From the NCBI GenBank assembly GCA_020024395.1, contig JAHHTV010000062.1, positions 1 to 8,217 of the forward strand: a stretch of 8,217 bases of DNA, written 5' to 3'. The notes below the pieces were generated by a model, which saw only the letters and a list, made by a program, of their open reading frames with translations, did not search any database and was not told where the DNA came from. The position numbers were made by a program, and so were the translations under genes. Position 1 is the stretch's first letter. Each line of letters opens with the position of its first letter. Of the stretch, positions 1 through 5,498 are shown in pieces. The DNA is from Anaerotignum sp. Lineage in GTDB: Bacteria; Bacillota; Clostridia; Lachnospirales; Anaerotignaceae.

Positions 1-47
1 TCTGCCTTACAAGCAGAGGGTCACAGGTTCGAGCCCTGTAACTCCCA
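1..47 (+). tRNA. tRNA-Val(UAC), 3' part
   Basis: The window opens at the anticodon arm of a tRNA. The anticodon stem is 1-5/13-17 with loop CTTACAA, giving anticodon TAC (valine, GUA codons). A 5-base variable loop follows, then the T arm 23-27/35-39 with loop TTCGAGC. The 3' acceptor strand AACTCCC is at 40-46 and the discriminator A at 47. The acceptor 5' strand and D arm lie outside the window. CCA is not encoded. It is probably cotranscribed with the tRNA-Met that begins 20 bases downstream. Confidence 0.93.
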
Positions 48-66
48 TGTTTTTTATTAACAATAA

Positions 67-140
67 GGCGGAATAGCTCAGTTGGCTAGAGCATACGGTT
101 CATACCCGTAGTGTCGGGGGTTCAAATCCCTCTTCCGCTA
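67..140 (+). tRNA. tRNA-Met(CAU), elongator type
   Basis: A complete cloverleaf is visible: acceptor 67-73/133-139, D stem GCTC 76-79 with GAGC 89-92, anticodon stem TACGG 94-98 with CCGTA 106-110, loop TTCATAC (anticodon CAT), and T stem 116-120/128-132 with loop TTCAAAT. The anticodon stem lacks the three consecutive G:C pairs of initiator tRNA. The body resembles elongator tRNA-Met rather than the lysidine-modified tRNA-Ile2, though CAU tRNAs are hard to separate by eye. The first acceptor pair is G67:T139, a wobble. CCA is not encoded. Confidence 0.92.
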
Positions 141-151
141 TTGTATCATAT

Positions 152-180
152 AAAGTAAAACCGATTGGTTTTACTTTTTT
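152..180 (+). terminator. Rho-independent terminator of the tRNA array
   Basis: An 11-bp inverted repeat, AAAGTAAAACC (152-162) with GGTTTTACTTT (167-177), has a 4-base loop. It runs into a T tract to 180, twelve bases after tRNA-Met. The stem is AT-rich but long, and it should end the Val-Met tRNA transcript. Confidence 0.8.
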
Positions 181-207
181 ATTGTGTTTGGAAAAGAGGC
201 ATAATAT

Positions 208-333
208 ATGATAAAAATACGGTTTTGGTCTGATACCAAACAAGATGTTTGTGCTATTTTGGAAGAAGAGTTTCAAAAAGATGTAGAACAATGGATACAA
301 AAAAATGTGATAATTTATTATTTGATAGCATGA
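208..333 (+). CDS. Small hypothetical ORF (41 aa), possibly a frameshifted 60-aa gene
   Basis: An ATG at 208 follows a plausible ribosome binding site, AAGAGG (194-199), by 8 bases and opens a 41-codon frame. It begins MIKIRFWSDTKQDV and is acidic and amphipathic in the middle (AILEEEFQKDVEQW). It ends with a hydrophobic run, IIYYLIA, that looks out of character. At the A7 run 299-305 the -1 frame continues to a stop at 387-389. That tail has three cysteines and ends in a lysine-rich stretch, CGKKKKYKPQ, faintly like SEC-C zinc-binding tails (CxCGxGKKYKKCC) but without the final cysteine pair. The -1 stop falls inside the terminator at 378-402. I see no convincing promoter, and transcription might leak through the tRNA terminator. 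I do not recognise a family; it could be a real small protein, a decayed gene, or chance. Confidence 0.33.
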   Translation: MIKIRFWSDTKQDVCAILEEEFQKDVEQWIQKNVIIYYLIA

Positions 334-377
334 ATTATCCATGTGATATTCTAAAATGTGGGAAGAAGAAAAAATAT

Positions 378-402
378 AAGCCGCAATGATTGCGGCTTTT
401 TT
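378..402. terminator. Bidirectional Rho-independent terminator
   Basis: A 9-bp GC-rich stem, AAGCCGCAA (378-386) with TTGCGGCTT (390-398), has a TGA loop and is followed on the plus strand by T397-T402. On the minus strand the same stem is followed by TTATATTTTTT, so it can also end the convergent aldehyde dehydrogenase transcript, whose stop codon lies 28 bases before it. Confidence 0.87.
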
Positions 403-430
403 ATATGATGTTTTGGTAAAATATGATGGT

Positions 431-1804
431 TTATGAAAATAAAAATGAGAATATTTTTTTGGTAATTGCAGAATATGGGGCATAACGAAATGGTATATCA
501 AAATGATTGGTTTGGTGCAATACGCTTTTTTTATGGGAAAATGTATCAAATCCAACTTTCCCATGATAAGCACCCATACCACTATTGCCAATACCACCAA
601 ATCCCATGTTATCACCTGCAATATGCAAAATAGTGTCATTGATACAAACACCGCCAGATTGACATTTTTGTAATATGATGTGTATGTGTGCTTTATCATT
701 TGTAAATAGATAAAGTGCCAAAGGAGAAGGCAATGTTTGCATTTTGGAAATGACTTGGTCAATGGTTTCAAATGTGAGTATGGGCAACAATGGCCCGAAT
801 ATTTCTTCTTGCATGATGGTATCAGAAAATGAAACATTGTCAAATAATGTGGGGGCGATTTGCAAATGGGTTTTATCGCTTTGTCCACCATATATGATAG
901 TGTTTTGTTGCATGAGGTTTTGTAATCGTAAAAAATGTTTTGAATCAATGATACGTCCATATTGTGGATTTTGTAATGGATTTTTGCCATATTGTTTTTG
1001 TATTTCTGTTTTGAGTGCTTGTATGAGCTTATCTTTAATGCTATGGTGACAATAAATGTAGTCAGGGGCAATACAAGTTTGTCCGCTGTTGACAAATTTG
1101 CCAAATACAATACGTTTTGCAGTCAGTGGTATATGAGCCGTTTCATCTACAATACAAGGGCTTTTACCGCCTAATTCAAGTGTTACAGGTGTGAGATGTG
1201 CCGCAGCATTTTTCATGACAATTTTGCCAATAGCAGGACTGCCTGTAAAAAAGATATGGTCAAAAGGTTGTTTTGACAATGTTTCTAAAACAGGTGGTGT
1301 GGCAATGCAAAAATGCACATATTTTGATGGAAAACATTGTTGACAGATTTTCTGTAATACATCATGGGTGTGTTTGGCATAAGGGCTTGTGGTACAAATG
1401 GCAGTGTTTCCTGCGGCTAGTGCTGTTACCAAAGGCTGCAAAGATAACAAAAATGGATAATTCCAAGGGGACACAATCCATGTGACACCATAAGGCACTG
1501 TTTGTATGAAACATTTTGCAGGCATTTGTAACAATGCAGGTGCTACTTTTTTGGGTGCTGAAAATTTTTTGATATGTTTGATAAAATAAGAAGTTTCAGA
1601 TAACACAGTGCCAATTTCTGTGATATAACTTTCTGCTTCGGATTTGCCTAAATCAAGATATAATGCTTTTGTGATTTCATTTTCGTGTTGCAAAATGGCA
1701 TGTTGCAATCTTTTGAGTGCTTGTATACGAAATGTGATGGGGAGTGTTTTTCCTGTGTGAAAAAATTGTTTTTGTGCTTGAAATATATGTTGTATGTTTG
1801 TCAT
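431..1804 (-). CDS. NAD(P)-dependent aldehyde dehydrogenase, class 3 / YwdH-like
   Basis: A 457-residue soluble aldehyde dehydrogenase oxidises an aldehyde to a carboxylate through a cysteine thiohemiacetal. Visible landmarks are PWNYPF (113-118, oxyanion Asn115), FTGS (186-189, Rossmann loop), ELGGKSP (general base Glu210), GQTC (catalytic Cys244) and EEIFGPLLP (333-341). The C-terminal block FDIPFRYAPY (435-444) is typical of class 3 and bacterial YwdH/AldX-type enzymes, which favour long-chain or aromatic aldehydes; the substrate here is unknown. The start at 1804 is set by AAAGGAG (1812-1818) seven bases upstream. The longer open frame to 2056 crosses the riboswitch and promoters and is rejected. 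Oddity: the usual KPSE cofactor loop reads TTSP at 138-141, losing the conserved Lys and Glu. It is monocistronic, divergent from yjdF, and ends at the 378-402 terminator. Confidence 0.93.
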   Translation of the reverse strand: MTNIQHIFQAQKQFFHTGKTLPITFRIQALKRLQHAILQHENEITKALYLDLGKSEAESYITEIGTVLSETSYFIKHIKKFSAPKKVAPALLQMPAKCFIQTVPYGVTWIVSPWNYPFLLSLQPLVTALAAGNTAICTTSPYAKHTHDVLQKICQQCFPSKYVHFCIATPPVLETLSKQPFDHIFFTGSPAIGKIVMKNAAAHLTPVTLELGGKSPCIVDETAHIPLTAKRIVFGKFVNSGQTCIAPDYIYCHHSIKDKLIQALKTEIQKQYGKNPLQNPQYGRIIDSKHFLRLQNLMQQNTIIYGGQSDKTHLQIAPTLFDNVSFSDTIMQEEIFGPLLPILTFETIDQVISKMQTLPSPLALYLFTNDKAHIHIILQKCQSGGVCINDTILHIAGDNMGFGGIGNSGMGAYHGKVGFDTFSHKKSVLHQTNHFDIPFRYAPYSAITKKIFSFLFS

Positions 1805-1826
1805 AAAATCGCTCCTTTCTGATAAC

Positions 1827-1855
1827 AGCATACCATAGTTGTTGCTGTTAATCAA
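1827..1855 (-). promoter_or_regulatory. Sigma-A type promoter of the aldehyde dehydrogenase gene
   Basis: On the minus strand a -35 TTGATT (1850-1855) is separated by exactly 17 bp from -10 TATGCT (1827-1832). The -10 is preceded by TGG, giving an extended -10. The predicted start lies just ahead of the ribosome binding site at 1812-1818, leaving a very short leader. The -35 box is 7 bp from the -35 of the opposing promoter. Confidence 0.65.
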
Positions 1856-1862
1856 AATAAAG

Positions 1863-1891
1863 TTGACAGTATATAGAAAACAGCATATGAT
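1863..1891 (+). promoter_or_regulatory. Sigma-A type promoter of the yjdF-ispF transcript
   Basis: A consensus -35 TTGACA (1863-1868), a 17-bp spacer and -10 TATGAT (1886-1891) together give 11 of 12 matches to the vegetative consensus. Transcription should start near 1898, just ahead of the structured leader. This is the best promoter in the window. Confidence 0.85.
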
Positions 1892-1910
1892 GAATAAAGC
1901 AGAGATAAAA

Positions 1911-2007
1911 ACACAATTCGGTCGGTAGTCCGAATGCGGTAAGTATACCGTCAGTAACCTGCCTCCTTGGTTGTCCCTTCTTTGCATAAAAAATATATAA
2001 AGGAGGG
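1911..2007 (+). ncRNA. yjdF riboswitch (azaaromatic-sensing RNA) in the yjdF leader
   Basis: A structured leader lies between the strong promoter and a YjdF-family gene, the position where the yjdF riboswitch class is found. That class binds diverse azaaromatic compounds. Visible elements are hairpin ATTCGG (1916-1921)/CCGAAT (1930-1935), hairpin CGGTA (1937-1941)/TACCG (1946-1950), and a possible closing pairing ACAA (1913-1916)/TTGT (1971-1974). CCTCCTT (1962-1968) is a perfect complement of the ribosome binding site AAGGAGG (2000-2006), suggesting control by sequestering or freeing the Shine-Dalgarno. No terminator stem with a T tract is seen, which favours translational control. The class assignment rests on gene identity and leader structure, not on a covariance-model match. 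Confidence 0.78.
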
Positions 2008-2014
2008 CGTGACA

Positions 2015-2422
2015 ATGGAACAGATACAAGTGACATTGACCGTATGTTTTGAACAACCGTTTTGGATTGGTGTTTGTGAATGTGTATCAAAAGAGGGGAT
2101 ACAGGCAAAAAAAGTGATATTTGGTGCAGAACCGCAAATGCAAGAAATATTGCAAATGGTGCAAAAAAGATGGTATCAAAATATACAATTTGGTAAATGT
2201 ATTTCGATTGCAAAAAAAGAAGTGATTCATAAAAATCCAAAACGCATACAGAGACAAATTAAAAAACAAACAAAATTATGTGGTGTTGGCACAAAAAAAT
2301 ATCAGGAAACAGAAAAGCAAAGCAGACAAAGAAGCAGAACAAAAACAAAAATTTCTGAAAAAACAACAAAAGAAAAAAGAGAAACATCGTGGACATTGAA
2401 GAAAGGAAGAAAAATGATATGA
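2015..2422 (+). CDS. yjdF: YjdF family protein (DUF2992), C-terminal tail apparently frameshifted
   Basis: The frame of 135 codons starts at ATG 2015 behind a strong AAAGGAGGG (1999-2007). The N-terminal part has family hallmarks: [17 protein letters not shown] near the start, KVIFGAEP around residues 28-36, [12 protein letters not shown] around 73-84 and GVGTK around 89-93. After GVGTK the frame turns into a basic sequence not typical of the family. A +1-shifted frame (2316-2399) encodes the expected lysine-rich ending, finishing KEKHRGH before a TGA at 2397-2399. From memory of the family, about a dozen residues between GVGTK and that tail are also missing, so a small frame-breaking deletion near 2293-2320 is likely. 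The present frame ends at 2420-2422, overlapping the ispF start. The molecular function is not established; genetic context in the family links it to azaaromatic compounds. The function of this altered allele is uncertain. Confidence 0.8.
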   Translation: MEQIQVTLTVCFEQPFWIGVCECVSKEGIQAKKVIFGAEPQMQEILQMVQKRWYQNIQFGKCISIAKKEVIHKNPKRIQRQIKKQTKLCGVGTKKYQETEKQSRQRSRTKTKISEKTTKEKRETSWTLKKGRKMI

Positions 2423-2940
2423 TGCGGGTTGGTTCAGGCTATGATGTGCATAAGTTGGTAGAAAATAGAGATTTGATATTGGGTGGAGTCAAAATTCCTT
2501 ATGAAAAAGGCTTGCTGGGACATTCTGATGCGGATGTGTTGTTGCATGCCATTATGGATGCGTTATTGGGTGCGGCAGCATTAGGAGATATTGGTTGTCA
2601 TTTTCCAGATACAGACCCTGCATACAAAGGGGCAGATAGTAAAAAATTATTATATTGTGTTTTAGACTTGATTTCTCAAAAAGAGTATTGTATAATCAAC
2701 ATTGACGCTACAATTATTGCACAAAAACCTAAGCTGAAACCATATATTTTAAAAATGCGAGAGCATATTGCAGCGGTTTTGGGCATAGAATTAGACCAAA
2801 TTAATGTGAAAGCAACCACAGAAGAAGGTCTTGGATTTACAGGAAAAGGAGAAGGCATTGCCGCATCGGCGGTTTGTCTTTTGCAAAAAAATAATGGCGA
2901 AAAAGTAATGATGGAAAAGAGTAGTCCTTTTATCGGCTGA
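2419..2940 (+). CDS. ispF: 2-C-methyl-D-erythritol 2,4-cyclodiphosphate synthase
   Basis: IspF cyclises CDP-methylerythritol 2-phosphate to MEcPP, releasing CMP, in the MEP isoprenoid pathway. It works as a cytosolic homotrimer with a zinc site. The family pattern is complete: GYDVHKL (metal ligands Asp9 and His11), [11 protein letters not shown] (34-44, third ligand His43), [12 protein letters not shown] (57-68), [12 protein letters not shown] (94-105), and the terminal [20 protein letters not shown] (130-149). ATG 2419 was chosen because AAAGGAAG (2402-2409) lies 9 bases away. ATG 2422 would give the more usual MRVG start. The 2419 ATG overlaps the yjdF stop (ATGA), suggesting translational coupling. 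At 173 residues it exceeds the usual length of about 160. The last 15 or so residues follow an A7 run and are encoded by DNA that also forms the start of the T-box leader. IspD, often adjacent or fused, is not in this window. Confidence 0.94.
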   Translation: MMRVGSGYDVHKLVENRDLILGGVKIPYEKGLLGHSDADVLLHAIMDALLGAAALGDIGCHFPDTDPAYKGADSKKLLYCVLDLISQKEYCIINIDATIIAQKPKLKPYILKMREHIAAVLGIELDQINVKATTEEGLGFTGKGEGIAASAVCLLQKNNGEKVMMEKSSPFIG

Positions 2941-3240
2941 CAGAGAAAAGCGGTCTTGGTGAAAGGTGGTATCTATGGCATACACAATGACAAAATGTTG
3001 TGTGTGGTATGGGTGACATCTTAATAGACATGGGTGGAAATCGTTTTCGGTGCAAAAAGGGTGAAGTGCGTTCCTAAACTGAACAGGCGAAAATTTTTTC
3101 AGTAGCTTGTTTCCGTTGACAACGTTACAGTCTGAAAGTGAGATGGTTTTTTTGCATACAAAAAATCTGTCTAAGTAAAGTGGAACCACGGAGATGAACA
3201 GCTTCGTCTTTACATATGATGTAAAGATGGAGCTTTTTTT
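2913..3240 (+). promoter_or_regulatory. T-box leader, tRNA-Cys responsive, upstream of cysE
   Basis: The leader reads tRNA-Cys charging and controls read-through into cysE-cysS. Stem I: GGAA (2913-2916) pairs with TTCC (3071-3074). AGTA (2920-2923) faces GAA (3063-3065). CCTTTT (2926-2931) pairs with AAAAGG (3055-3060). This places the specifier at TGC (3067-3069), a Cys codon followed by a purine. An AGAGA bulge (2943-2947) and a long side hairpin (2979-2987/2998-3006) lie distally. The T-box core is AAAGTGGAACCACGG (3177-3191). Its TGGA (3181-3184) would pair with UCCA, fitting the U73 discriminator of tRNA-Cys. Antiterminator GTAAAG (3175-3180)/CTTTAC (3208-3213) excludes the terminator. 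A weak promoter TTGCAA (2881-2886)-17-AGTAAT (2904-2909) may sit within ispF; otherwise transcription comes from upstream. This element fills nearly all of the gap between ispF and cysE. Confidence 0.93.
3200..3240 (+). terminator. T-box-controlled Rho-independent terminator
   Basis: A 16-bp stem (3200-3215 with 3219-3234, two or three G:T pairs) has an ATG loop and runs into seven Ts at 3234-3240. Its 5' arm includes CTTTAC, which alternatively closes the antiterminator. Stable binding of uncharged tRNA-Cys should therefore prevent this stem. Confidence 0.92.
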
Positions 3241-3327
3241 ATTTTTGCTTTTATGAACCAGATGTACAGAACCACCAAAAGCAGTATCCAAATATTTGAT
3301 AGAAACAATCTGAAAGGAGTATATGCA

Positions 3328-3909
3328 ATGAAGGTTATGTGGAAAAGATTTATGGAAATGGTAGCGGTTGTCAAAGAAAAAGACCCTGCCATTCGTAGTA
3401 CGTTGGAGGTGTTTTTATATCCCAGTTTTTGGGCAGTTATCAACCATCGCATTGCCCATAGATTATATAAAAAGAAACATTTTTTGGTTGCAAGAATGAT
3501 TTCTCAAATATCCAGAGGTTTGACAGGAATTGAAATTCACCCAGGAGCAAAAATTGGAAAACACTTTTTTATTGACCACGGTATGGGCGTTGTGATTGGA
3601 GAAACAGCAGAAATTGGTGACAATGTCATGCTGTATCATGGTGTAACATTAGGTGGAACTGGCAAAGATAAAATCAAACGTCACCCAACGGTAGGCGATA
3701 ATGTGTTGATTGGTGCAGAAACTATTGTGCTTGGCCCAGTATATATTGGTTCTAATACAAAAATTGGTGCAGGGTCTGTGGTTTTGGAAGATATTCCAGA
3801 AAATGTGACGGCTGTGGGTTCTCCTGCAAGAGTGGTCAGAAGAAATGGTATCCGCATTGAACCAACACCACCATCTGTATTTTTGCAAAGCAGAAAGAAG
3901 GCTGTTTGA
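3328..3909 (+). CDS. cysE: Serine O-acetyltransferase
   Basis: CysE transfers acetyl from acetyl-CoA to serine, giving O-acetylserine, the carbon acceptor for sulfide in cysteine synthesis. The 193-residue protein has an N-terminal helical region (1-65) and then a left-handed beta-helix of hexapeptide repeats (about 66-168). The active-site block is [11 protein letters not shown] (67-77, Glu69 at the catalytic acid position) and FIDHG (catalytic His84), followed by [10 protein letters not shown] and the CoA-binding LGGTGK stretch (108-113). It matches the short Bacillus-type form, which lacks the long N-terminal domain of the E. coli enzyme. The start at 3328 is set by AAAGGAG (3313-3319) eight bases upstream; the in-frame ATG at 3253 has no such site. 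It is the first gene after the Cys T-box and is presumably induced when tRNA-Cys is uncharged. Feedback inhibition by cysteine is usual in the family but cannot be judged here. Confidence 0.96.
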   Translation: MKVMWKRFMEMVAVVKEKDPAIRSTLEVFLYPSFWAVINHRIAHRLYKKKHFLVARMISQISRGLTGIEIHPGAKIGKHFFIDHGMGVVIGETAEIGDNVMLYHGVTLGGTGKDKIKRHPTVGDNVLIGAETIVLGPVYIGSNTKIGAGSVVLEDIPENVTAVGSPARVVRRNGIRIEPTPPSVFLQSRKKAV

Positions 3910-3940
3910 GAAAAAGGAAGTAGTAGGTACATTGGTTTTA

Positions 3941-3949
3941 TGATATAAT
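3941..3949 (+). promoter_or_regulatory. Possible extended -10 promoter in the cysE-cysS gap
   Basis: TGATATAAT is a perfect extended -10 (TGnTATAAT), but the sequence 17 bp upstream (TAGTAG) is a poor -35. The 173-base gap between cysE and cysS is large for this operon and contains no T-tailed terminator. It also holds a second TGGTATAAA at 4036-4044. An internal promoter giving T-box-independent cysS and downstream expression is plausible but unproven. Confidence 0.35.
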
Positions 3950-4082
3950 AAAACAATATAAAGTGAGAAGATAAAAACCATACAATATGGATTATGGTAT
4001 CATGGTAAAATAGAAACGGAAAAACAAATGTTTTATGGTATAAAAATACACCATAAATAAAAAAGAAAGGGAGGCAAAAGCA

Positions 4083-5495
4083 ATGAAAGTATATAATACA
4101 TTAACCAGACAAAAAGAAGAATTTATTCCACAAGAAGAAGGCAAAGTGAAAATGTATGTGTGTGGCCCAACCGTATATGATTACATTCATATCGGTAATG
4201 CACGTCCTTATGTAGTGTTTGATACAGTGAGAAGATATTTGGAATACAAAGGGTATGAAGTGACATATGTACAAAACTTTACAGATGTCGACGATAAAAT
4301 TATAAACAGAGCAAACAAAGAACATAGCACAATGGAAGAAATATCCAATCGCTATATCGCAGAAGCATTCCATGATGCAGATGGTCTGAATGTCAGACGT
4401 GCAAGTGTACACCCTCGTGTGACAGAAGAAATGGACTTGATTGTGAATATGATACAAACTTTAATAGACAAAGGGTATGCATATGAAGATAATGGGACAG
4501 TATATTATGATACCAAAAAATTTGCAGAATATGGAAAATTGTCAAAGAAAAATTTAGATGAATTGATTGCTGGTGCAAGCGAACGTGTAACGATTGATGA
4601 TGCAAAGAAAAATCCTACTGACTTTGTATTATGGAAACCGAAAAAAGAAGGCGAACCAAGCTGGAAATCTCCTTGGGGAGATGGCAGACCCGGTTGGCAT
4701 ATTGAATGCTCTGTAATGGCAAAGCATCATTTGGGGGAAACCATTGATATTCATGCAGGTGGGGAAGATTTGGTATTTCCACACCATGAAAATGAAATTG
4801 CACAAAGTGAAGCGGTAAATGGAAAACCTTTTGCAAAATATTGGTTGCATAATGGTTTTATCACTGTGGATAATGAAAAAATGTCAAAATCATTGGGCAA
4901 TTTCTTTACAGTCAGAGATATTGCGGCACAATTTCCTTATGAAGTAATTCGTTTCTTTATTTTGAATGGACATTACAGAAGCCCTATCAACTTTAGTAGA
5001 GAATTGATGCAGGCTTGCCAAAATGGTTTGGAACGTATCAAAAATGCAAGAAAAGAACTGGCTTTCTTTATCAAAAACAAAGAAGATAGCGATTTGACAG
5101 CAGCAGAACAAGAAAAATTGCAAGAATTGGAACAATATAAAACACAGTTTGAAGCAGCGATGGATGATGATTTTAATACTGCAGATGCCATTTCTGTGAT
5201 TTATGAATTGGTGCGTGACAGCAACATTGCAGTCAAAGCAAATGTTTCAAAAGCGTTTGCAGTGAAAATGCAGGATATGTTAGACCATTTGTGCAATGTT
5301 ATGGGTGTTGCAGAAATTGTGGAAGATGAAATCTCTGACGAAGAAACTGCAAAAATTGAAGCATTGATTGCAAAAAGAACAGAAGCGAAAAAAGCAAAAG
5401 ACTTTGCAGCAGCAGATGCCATTCGTGATGAATTGGCACAAATGGGTATTACAATCAAAGATACACGTCAAGGTGTACAATGGTTTAGAGGGTAA
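4083..5495 (+). CDS. cysS: Cysteinyl-tRNA synthetase
   Basis: CysRS is a class I synthetase that activates cysteine with ATP and charges tRNA-Cys in the cytosol. The 470-residue length is normal. Landmarks are [19 protein letters not shown] with the HIGH-type motif HIGN (36-39), and KMSKS (266-270). The zinc ligands are Cys27, Cys209 (HIECS), His234 and Glu238 (FPHHENE), all present, so this is the standard zinc-discriminating enzyme. The C-terminal third holds the DALR-type anticodon-side helical region (about 345-410) and a short tail ending in [13 protein letters not shown]. The start is set by GGGAGG (4069-4074) eight bases upstream of ATG. It lies downstream of the tRNA-Cys T-box and cysE, so charging enzyme and cysteine synthesis share one sensor unless an internal promoter acts. 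The mrnC start follows after 3 bases. Confidence 0.97.
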   Translation: MKVYNTLTRQKEEFIPQEEGKVKMYVCGPTVYDYIHIGNARPYVVFDTVRRYLEYKGYEVTYVQNFTDVDDKIINRANKEHSTMEEISNRYIAEAFHDADGLNVRRASVHPRVTEEMDLIVNMIQTLIDKGYAYEDNGTVYYDTKKFAEYGKLSKKNLDELIAGASERVTIDDAKKNPTDFVLWKPKKEGEPSWKSPWGDGRPGWHIECSVMAKHHLGETIDIHAGGEDLVFPHHENEIAQSEAVNGKPFAKYWLHNGFITVDNEKMSKSLGNFFTVRDIAAQFPYEVIRFFILNGHYRSPINFSRELMQACQNGLERIKNARKELAFFIKNKEDSDLTAAEQEKLQELEQYKTQFEAAMDDDFNTADAISVIYELVRDSNIAVKANVSKAFAVKMQDMLDHLCNVMGVAEIVEDEISDEETAKIEALIAKRTEAKKAKDFAAADAIRDELAQMGITIKDTRQGVQWFRG

Positions 5496-5498
5496 GTC

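Noticed and set aside
100..1110. 336-codon open frame on the minus strand, partly antisense to tRNA-Met and overlapping the aldehyde dehydrogenase in another frame
   Set aside because: It is low-complexity and rich in Tyr/His/Ile without family motifs. Its end (EEGFEPPTLRV) is the well-known spurious translation of a tRNA antisense strand, and the ALDH frame is clearly the coding one.
744..1485. Plus-strand short frames (744-1049, 992-1174, 1273-1485) within the aldehyde dehydrogenase
   Set aside because: They are shadows of the minus-strand gene, lacking ribosome binding sites and recognisable motifs.
1967..2014. 16-codon extension of yjdF upstream of ATG 2015
   Set aside because: It lies inside the riboswitch, and AAAGGAGGG is positioned for ATG 2015, where the family sequence begins.
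1805..2056. 84-codon N-terminal extension of the aldehyde dehydrogenase
   Set aside because: It would translate both promoters and the antisense of the riboswitch. The strong ribosome binding site at 1812-1818 and the family N-terminus fix the start at 1804.
299..2891. Programmed -1 frameshifting at A AAA AAT sites as a shared mechanism (A7 runs at 299-305 and 2885-2891)
   Set aside because: The same in-frame CAA AAA AAT occurs in intact rlmB (6021-6029) and sigH (7674-7682), where a -1 shift would be harmful. No downstream stimulatory structure is clear, so composition and chance explain it better.
3253..3327. 25-codon N-terminal extension of cysE
   Set aside because: It begins just after the T-box terminator with no ribosome binding site. 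AAAGGAG at 3313-3319 and homology set the start at 3328.
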